Shown one piece after another: positions 36,038 through 40,917 of a stretch of DNA of 40,917 bases (positions are counted from its first letter, which is position 1; each line of letters starts with the position of its first letter). Under the pieces are notes generated by a model. The model ran no database searches. It was not told the origin of the DNA and worked only from the letters and a program-made list of their open reading frames with translations. This stretch comes from Desulfobacterales bacterium HSG17 (GTDB taxonomy: Bacteria > Desulfobacterota > Desulfobacteria > Desulfobacterales > Desulfococcaceae), in NCBI GenBank assembly GCA_030377945.1, contig JAUCGD010000012.1, forward strand, positions 1 to 40,917, in the 5' to 3' direction. The translations under genes were made by a program, and so were the position numbers.

Positions 36038-37162
36038 ATGGATTACCTCCACCATTACAAAGCCAGTGCATTTGAGCAGAACAACCGTTTTTTCGGGGAG
36101 ATTGCTCTTGATAAAAATACCCTGTATTTCAAATCAGGAAATACTAGAGTAAACTTTCCCTTAAAAAACCTCATGATAAGGGCAGGCGGGGCCAATGACA
36201 AAATGATTTTCTTAACCCATGCCAATTATCCAGGGTGGACTGTCTGCACCACAGATCATGAACTGCTCAAAGATTCATATTTAAACTCCCATACCCAAAT
36301 TGCAGAACAGACAGCAAAGATTCAACAGGGGAAAACACGGACTTTTATGATCCTTGCTTTTATTCTTGTCCTGTGTGCTGCATCCCTGTATGCTCTTTTT
36401 GCTTTAAAAGAACCCCTGGTAACAGCATTAGCCAAACGTATTCCCCCTTCCTGGGAGCAAAAACTGGGAGATGCTGCATTTTTGCAGATAAAAGCGGAAA
36501 AGGGATTTGTTGAAAATGACCAGGCAGGGCAAGCCCTAAAAAAAATAATTGAACCCCTTTTCAGCAAAATCCCCCAGGAACGCTATGGCTTTAAAGTGCA
36601 TATTGCAAGAGATCCAGCTGTTAATGCCTTTGCCCTTCCGGGCGGGATCATAGTATTAAACACTGGCATGATTACTTCGGCTGCAACTCCTGAAGAAATT
36701 GCAGGAGTGCTTGCCCATGAAGCAGCCCATGTTACCTTGCAGCACGGAACAAGACAGCTTATTGCATCTGTGGGAATTTTTGCACTTATCCAGGCATTTT
36801 TCGGAGATGTCACAGGTCTGGCAGCAATTCTTGTTGATAACAGCGCATTATTGCTGACCCGCAAATATTCCAGGGATTATGAACAGGAAGCAGATGACAT
36901 TGGATGGTCATACCTGGAAAATGCCAATATCAATCCCCAGGGCATGATTGATTTTTTCAAGCTTCTTTTAAAAAAACAAAATGAAAACAAGGCAGAAAAA
37001 GCCATATCCAAAATAGGAGATTCCCTGAATTTTTTAAGCACCCATCCAACAACAACACACCGAATTGAATATCTGCAAAACCTGCTGGAAAAAACAGATA
37101 AAAACCGTGAATATATGCAGTTTGATCTGGATTTTAAAGAATTTCAGGATTTGACAGGCTGA
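36038..37162 (+). CDS. membrane-anchored M48-family metalloprotease
   Basis: The protein has 374 residues. An N-terminal region of unclear type (~1-90) is followed by one membrane helix (~103-125, MILAFILVLCAASLYALFAL) and a zinc-peptidase domain (~165-355). It has the HEXXH motif HEAAH (residues 227-231, in GVLAHEAAHVTLQHGTRQ), the preceding FALPGGIIVLNTGMI strand and the third zinc ligand Glu282 in DYEQEADDIGW. These are the hallmarks of the M48 (Ste24/BepA/LoiP-like) family. STHPTTTHRIEYLQ near the end is also typical. Such proteases act in envelope quality control. The lone helix, with no cleavable signal, suggests the catalytic domain faces the periplasm (inference). There is no strong ribosome-binding site within the repeat-rich upstream gap. 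Confidence 0.9.
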   Translation: MDYLHHYKASAFEQNNRFFGEIALDKNTLYFKSGNTRVNFPLKNLMIRAGGANDKMIFLTHANYPGWTVCTTDHELLKDSYLNSHTQIAEQTAKIQQGKTRTFMILAFILVLCAASLYALFALKEPLVTALAKRIPPSWEQKLGDAAFLQIKAEKGFVENDQAGQALKKIIEPLFSKIPQERYGFKVHIARDPAVNAFALPGGIIVLNTGMITSAATPEEIAGVLAHEAAHVTLQHGTRQLIASVGIFALIQAFFGDVTGLAAILVDNSALLLTRKYSRDYEQEADDIGWSYLENANINPQGMIDFFKLLLKKQNENKAEKAISKIGDSLNFLSTHPTTTHRIEYLQNLLEKTDKNREYMQFDLDFKEFQDLTG

Positions 37163-37367
37163 ACGGGAAAAAATAGCTATAATCCGTAACAATAGACCGG
37201 AAGCTGTAATGATGAGCATTGATGAATATGAACGTATTTACGAAGCCTTTGAATTATTGGAACATTTAGATACTTATAAAACAATAAAAGAGCGAGAGCA
37301 GACACCGGTTAATGAATATATGTCCCATGAAGATATATTGCAGAAACTTAAGGAAAATCAAGAATGA
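37155..37367 (+). pseudogene. antitoxin remnant (Phd/YefM-like), N-terminus lost
   Basis: The frame is open from 37155 and reads EREKIAIIRNNRPEAVMMSI, DEYERIYEAFELLEHLDTYK, then EREQTPVNEYMSHEDILQKL up to the stop. This matches the C-terminal two-thirds of YefM/Phd antitoxins ((I/V)xRNN(K/R)PxAV..xxEYER.). The normal N-terminal ~25 residues, which bind operator DNA, are missing: a stop at 37152-37154 and the end of the M48 gene stand there. ATG codons at 37209 and 37212 could start only a 52-residue fragment. Its stop overlaps the start of the toxin remnant (ATGA), as in intact modules. Confidence 0.72.
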
Positions 37368-37519
37368 GTTACAAGATAAAATATCATCCTCAAGTTTATG
37401 CAGATTTGAAAGCTTTGGACAAGAGTGTTCTTTTAGCTCGTTCCCAAGCTCCTGACTTCGGCGTGAGCTCAGTCGAACGATTGGGAACGCACGATAGCAA
37501 GCTCTGCTTGCTATTATAG
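37364..37519 (+). pseudogene. RelE/ParE-type toxin remnant, cut off by a repeat
   Basis: The start MSYKIKYHPQVYADLKALDK then SV is typical of RelE-superfamily toxins (first strand and first helix). After about 24 codons the frame enters a GTTCCCAA-type repeat at 37436 and runs on as unrelated sequence to a stop at 37517. The catalytic C-terminal half is gone, so no toxin activity is expected. It overlaps the antitoxin remnant by 4 bases, keeping the original operon geometry. Confidence 0.72.
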
Positions 37520-37569
37520 GAAGCGGAGCTTCCAAGACCTCGTTCCCAAACTGGAGTTTGGGAACGAGC
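37436..37569. repeat. GTTCCCAA-type inverted-repeat element that interrupts the toxin
   Basis: The ends GCTCGTTCCCAA (37436-37447) and TTGGGAACGAGC (37558-37569) are exact complements. Inside, 37541-37566 is a perfect hairpin (CGTTCCCAAACT / AGTTTGGGAACG, 2-base loop). The segment GCTTCCAAGACC.. just before it matches the element at 1957-2003. With the two toxin-antitoxin remnants it accounts for the 450 bases between the M48 and helicase genes. Confidence 0.82.
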
Positions 37570-37613
37570 AGCCTATAAATGAAAAACTTTTAAATGTATT
37601 ATAAGGAACAATA

Positions 37614-40460
37614 ATGCAGGCAAAAACAAATGTAATAGCTCCAGGGGCAAGAGTGGTTATTCGGGATGCTGAGTGGCTGGTTCGCAAGGTTTTACCCACA
37701 TCTACGGGCGGGCTTTCACTTACTGTCACTGGAATATCAGAACTGGTAAAAGACAGGGAAGCCATATTTCTTGATGAGATTGACAAGGATATCCAGGTGC
37801 TTGATCCGGCAGATACAAAGCTGGTTGCAGACAGGTCTCCTTCCTATCAAAAATCCCTGCTCTATATGGAATGTCTTTTGCGGCAGGCTCCCCCGACTGA
37901 TGAAAATCTTTATTCAGGCCATCTGGCAGCAATGGATCTTGTATCTTACCAGCTTGAGCCAGCTATCCAGGCTCTTGAGCAGCCCCGCCAGCGCATTCTT
38001 ATTGCAGATGCGGTCGGGCTTGGCAAGACCCTGGCCTGCGGCATCCTGGTCAGTGATCTTATCAGGCGGGGACGGGGCAGGCGTATCCTGGTTCTGGCTG
38101 TTAAAAGTATGCTTACCCAGTTTCAAAAAGAAATGTGGAGCAGATTCACCATTCCCCTTGTGCGCCTTGATTCAACCGGCATTCAGCGTGTTCGTTCCCG
38201 TATTCCCACTAAACACAACCCTTTTTATTATTTTGACAGGGCAATTATTTCCATTGATACCCTGAAACAGGATACAGAATACCGCACATACCTGGAAAAT
38301 GCTTTTTGGGATATTATTGTAATTGATGAAGCCCATAATGTTGCACAGCGGGGAAAAGGTTCATCCCAGAGAGCAAAACTGGCAAAACTCCTGTCATCCA
38401 GATCAGACACCCTTATAATGCTGTCTGCAACTCCCCATGACGGCAGAGCCAGGAGCTTTGCCAGTCTGATGAACATGCTTGATCCTACTGCTATTGCCAA
38501 CCCTGATGAATACAGCCCTGAAGATATAAAAGGGCTTTTTATCCGCAGATTTAAAAAAGACATCCAGGCTCAGGTGCAGAATGCCTTTAAAAAAAGAAAG
38601 ATTTCCAAAGCCTATTGCAAAGCTGATGATACAGAGGAAAAAGCTTTTGAAATTCTGGCAGGTCTGGAATTTAAAAAAGGAAATCAGCGCAGAGGAGCAG
38701 GCCAATTATTTAAAACAACTCTTGAAAAAGCTTTGTTTTCAAGCCCTGCTGCATGTCTGATAAGCATAAAAAACCGGGTAGCCCGCCTGAAAAAAGATGA
38801 AAATAATGACTCGGATATTGCCGTACTTGAGGCTTTTGCTGCCTGTCTTGAACTTATCACCCCTGATAAATTTTCAAAATATCAAAAACTCCTGTCAGTT
38901 ATCCAGGATAAGAAAAACGGTTTTGGATGGACTGGAAAAGTCTGCAATGAACGCATGGTTATTTTTACGGAACGAATTGAAACCCTGCACTTTCTTTATG
39001 AAAATTTAGCCAGAGACCTTAAATTAAAAGACCATAAATATAAAAACAGTCAAATTGAAATACTTCACGGAGGCATGTCTGATGTGGATCAGCAGAAAAT
39101 TGTTGAGGATTTTGGCAAGGAAGAAGCTCCTGTCAGGCTTTTGATTGCTTCTGACGTGGCTTCAGAAGGCATAAACCTTCACTACCTGAGCCACCATCTT
39201 ATCCATTTTGACATTCCCTGGTCTCTTATGGTTTTCCAGCAGAGAAACGGCAGGATTGACCGTTACGGCCAGGAAAAAACTCCGTACATTCTTTACCTGT
39301 TGAATCAAAGCACCAATGAAAAAATCAGGGGAGATATGCGTATCCTGGAACTTCTTATTAAAAAAGACGAGGAAGCAGTTAAAAATATCGGGGACCCTTC
39401 GGCACTTATGGGAGTCTATGATATTGACGAAGAAGAAAAAATAACAGCAAATGCCATTGAAAAGAGAAAAAGCGAAATAGAATTTGAAAAAAGCCTGGAT
39501 AAAACAGGCACAAAAGGTTTTAATCCTTTTGAAATAATTATGAAAGGTGCATCTCCTGCCAAAGACCCAAAAGATAAAATAAAAACAATGGCTTCCCTGT
39601 ACACAGATGATTTCCAATATCTTAAAGCTGCTGTTCATTTTTTAAGTCAGACAGAAATGCTTCAATCTGAGTTTACAGATGATAATCAGGAAGTTACCCT
39701 GACCGCAACAGATGATTTAAAGCAGAGTCTTAAATATATTTTTCCAAAAGAAGCATGGCCCAAAGATGATGTTTTTGTGCTTTCCCCGGATACAGAAACA
39801 ATACAAAAAGAAATTAAGCAAAGCCGCAAAAATGAAAATGCCTGGCCCCAAATTCACTATCTCTGGCAGCATCACCCTGTTTTTGAATGGATAAATAACA
39901 AGGTTGCTGCCGGATTTGCCCGGCATGAAGCACCTGTGTTATCACTGCAAAATGCAATACCTGCCAGGGAAACCGTGTTTATCATTGCCGGACTCATCCC
40001 CAACCTTAAAAGCCATCCCCTTGTCCATCAATGGTTTGGAATAAGGTTCAAGGATGAAAAATTTTTGAAAATCGAAACATTTGAAGAAATTTTGGCAGCA
40101 ACAGGGCTTGGCAGGACAATTTTTCCAAACCCGGAAACAGAGGTTAAAACTGATTCTATCCAAAAGCTTATTCCGTCGGCTGTTAAACATGCAAGGCAAT
40201 ATATGAGCGCACTGAGAAAAGATTTTGAAAACAGGATAAATATAAAACTTGACCTGCATCTCAATGCACTGGAAGGTCTCAAGAAAAAGCACCATGAACA
40301 GATTGAAACGTTTTATACAGGAAAAAAGCAAATCAGCCAAAAAGAACAGGAAAAAAGGGAAATTGACCGCACCTTTGACGAGTTTATGAAATGGGTTGAA
40401 GAGACCATGACAACTGAGGATAAACCTTTTATACAGGTTGTGGCTGTTTTAGTTTTTTAA
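37614..40460 (+). CDS. SNF2/RapA-type superfamily 2 helicase, DrmD-like
   Basis: The protein has 948 residues. An N-terminal segment (~1-100, VIAPGARVVIRDAEWLVRKV) precedes an SF2 helicase core. The core has Walker A ADAVGLGKT (Lys138), DEAH (residues 238-241, VIDEAHN), SATPH, a C-terminal lobe with ILHGGMS, IASDVASEGINLHYL and the arginine-finger motif QQRNGRIDRYGQ. The Walker A context is ADAVGLGKT where most relatives have ADEVGLGKT. The C-terminal ~350 residues are charged and of unknown fold. The domain order and N-terminal segment resemble DrmD, the SNF2 helicase that opens class 1 DISARM defence operons, but stand-alone helicases of this group are also common and no other drm gene is in the window. 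The stop TAA falls in the first bases of the 86-bp repeat array, so the native end may have been altered. AAGGA lies 6 bases before the ATG. Confidence 0.82.
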   Translation: MQAKTNVIAPGARVVIRDAEWLVRKVLPTSTGGLSLTVTGISELVKDREAIFLDEIDKDIQVLDPADTKLVADRSPSYQKSLLYMECLLRQAPPTDENLYSGHLAAMDLVSYQLEPAIQALEQPRQRILIADAVGLGKTLACGILVSDLIRRGRGRRILVLAVKSMLTQFQKEMWSRFTIPLVRLDSTGIQRVRSRIPTKHNPFYYFDRAIISIDTLKQDTEYRTYLENAFWDIIVIDEAHNVAQRGKGSSQRAKLAKLLSSRSDTLIMLSATPHDGRARSFASLMNMLDPTAIANPDEYSPEDIKGLFIRRFKKDIQAQVQNAFKKRKISKAYCKADDTEEKAFEILAGLEFKKGNQRRGAGQLFKTTLEKALFSSPAACLISIKNRVARLKKDENNDSDIAVLEAFAACLELITPDKFSKYQKLLSVIQDKKNGFGWTGKVCNERMVIFTERIETLHFLYENLARDLKLKDHKYKNSQIEILHGGMSDVDQQKIVEDFGKEEAPVRLLIASDVASEGINLHYLSHHLIHFDIPWSLMVFQQRNGRIDRYGQEKTPYILYLLNQSTNEKIRGDMRILELLIKKDEEAVKNIGDPSALMGVYDIDEEEKITANAIEKRKSEIEFEKSLDKTGTKGFNPFEIIMKGASPAKDPKDKIKTMASLYTDDFQYLKAAVHFLSQTEMLQSEFTDDNQEVTLTATDDLKQSLKYIFPKEAWPKDDVFVLSPDTETIQKEIKQSRKNENAWPQIHYLWQHHPVFEWINNKVAAGFARHEAPVLSLQNAIPARETVFIIAGLIPNLKSHPLVHQWFGIRFKDEKFLKIETFEEILAATGLGRTIFPNPETEVKTDSIQKLIPSAVKHARQYMSALRKDFENRINIKLDLHLNALEGLKKKHHEQIETFYTGKKQISQKEQEKREIDRTFDEFMKWVEETMTTEDKPFIQVVAVLVF

Positions 40461-40917
40461 CCACGAATAACACGAATAACACGAATGATAAAAAAAAGGT
40501 TTTATTCGTGTTATTTGTGTCATTCGTGGTTTCATATTGTTTTTAACCACGAATAACACGAATAACACGAATGATAAAAAAAGGGTTTTATTCGTGTAAT
40601 TTGTGTTATTCGTGGTTTCATATTGTTTTTAACCACGAATAACACGAATAACACGAATGATAAAAAATGGGTTTTATTCGTGTAATTTGTGTTATTCGTG
40701 GTTCCATATTGTTTTTAACCACGAATAACACGAATAACACGAATGATAAAAAATGGGTTTTATTCGTGTAATTTGTGTTATTCGTGGTTCCATATTGTTT
40801 TTAACCACGAATAACACGAATAACACGAATGATAAAAAAAAGGTTTTATTCGTGTAATTTGTGTAATTCGTGGTTCCATATTGTTTTTAACCACGAATAA
40901 CACGAATAACACGAATG
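40459..40917. repeat. tandem array of 86-bp hairpin units running off the window
   Basis: Five complete units and the start of a sixth have CCACGAAT beginning at 40461, 40547, 40633, 40719, 40805 and 40891. The period is exactly 86 bases every time. Each unit has a left arm of three CACGAAT units 9 bases apart, an A-rich loop with GG(T)TTT, an inverted right arm, and a spacer TTYCATATTGTTTTTAA. The units differ only by substitutions; units 3 and 4 appear identical. No unique spacers are present and no gene is seen in this stretch. Confidence 0.95.

Noticed and set aside
40459..40917. CRISPR array
   Set aside because: Units are repeated in full, with no unique spacers, and each unit is a palindrome of 86 bases.

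Overview
The window looks like a stretch of chromosome from a signalling-rich, moderately AT-rich Gram-negative bacterium. The best fit is an anaerobic deltaproteobacterium / Desulfobacterota of the Desulfobacterales type. This assignment is an inference from several things: very large PAS/Cache/HAMP hybrid histidine kinases, N-terminal leaders such as MEKKPTYQELEQRVKELE, an MCP whose transmembrane segment runs straight into the signalling coil, non-cyanobacterial KaiC/KaiB, an outer-membrane MipA-type protein, and many dispersed palindromic repeats. No rRNA or tRNA gene and no CRISPR array was recognised. Every gene I accept is on the + strand.

Layout. (1) 1-8780: the 3' part of a methyl-accepting chemotaxis protein, a single-domain CheY-like regulator, a REC-histidine kinase, a 1602-residue tandem-HAMP/GAF kinase with three receiver domains, and a CheR-type methyltransferase; several of these overlap or nearly touch. 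(2) 8988-13935: a Kai-type cluster made of a REC-PAS protein, a double-ATPase KaiC homologue with a C-terminal PAS, KaiB, and a PAS-kinase-REC hybrid. (3) 14159-33943: a 20-kb battery of sensor kinases. Six of them (14159, 17194, 25567, 26837, 28483, 31259), plus the Kai-cluster kinase at 12337, carry almost the same DHp/ATPase cassette behind different inputs: PAS arrays, a 14-blade periplasmic propeller, double Cache, or an N-terminal receiver. The seventh protein of the battery is a Cache-HAMP-HisKA_2 kinase preceded by a periplasmic protein made of two tandem substrate-binding domains. (4) 34213-37162: a MipA/OmpV-like porin-type protein, an AIM24-family protein and a membrane-anchored M48 metalloprotease. 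(5) 37163-40917: a decayed YefM/RelE-type toxin-antitoxin pair, an SNF2/RapA-type helicase resembling DISARM DrmD, and a tandem array of 86-bp hairpin units that runs off the window.

How the parts may work together (inference). Many stimuli, both periplasmic and cytoplasmic, feed near-identical kinase cores, so the kinases probably share receivers or form phosphorelays. I see no DNA-binding, GGDEF/EAL or HPt output domain in the first 34 kb. The only recognisable non-kinase effectors there are the KaiC/KaiB pair, the MCP and the CheR-like enzyme. Output must therefore lie outside the window, or pass through KaiC/KaiB and the chemosensory proteins.

The spaces between genes are filled with several repeat families: a GCCCCATMGGGGC palindrome with an ATATTTGTAG tail (REP-like), trimeric 9-mer hairpins, GTTCCCAA-type hairpins and one TA-flanked MITE-like element. 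A REP-associated (Y1) transposase with an internal deletion lies at 28241-28417, bracketed by inverted copies of the GCCCC palindrome. This is the clearest clue to how one of these families spread.
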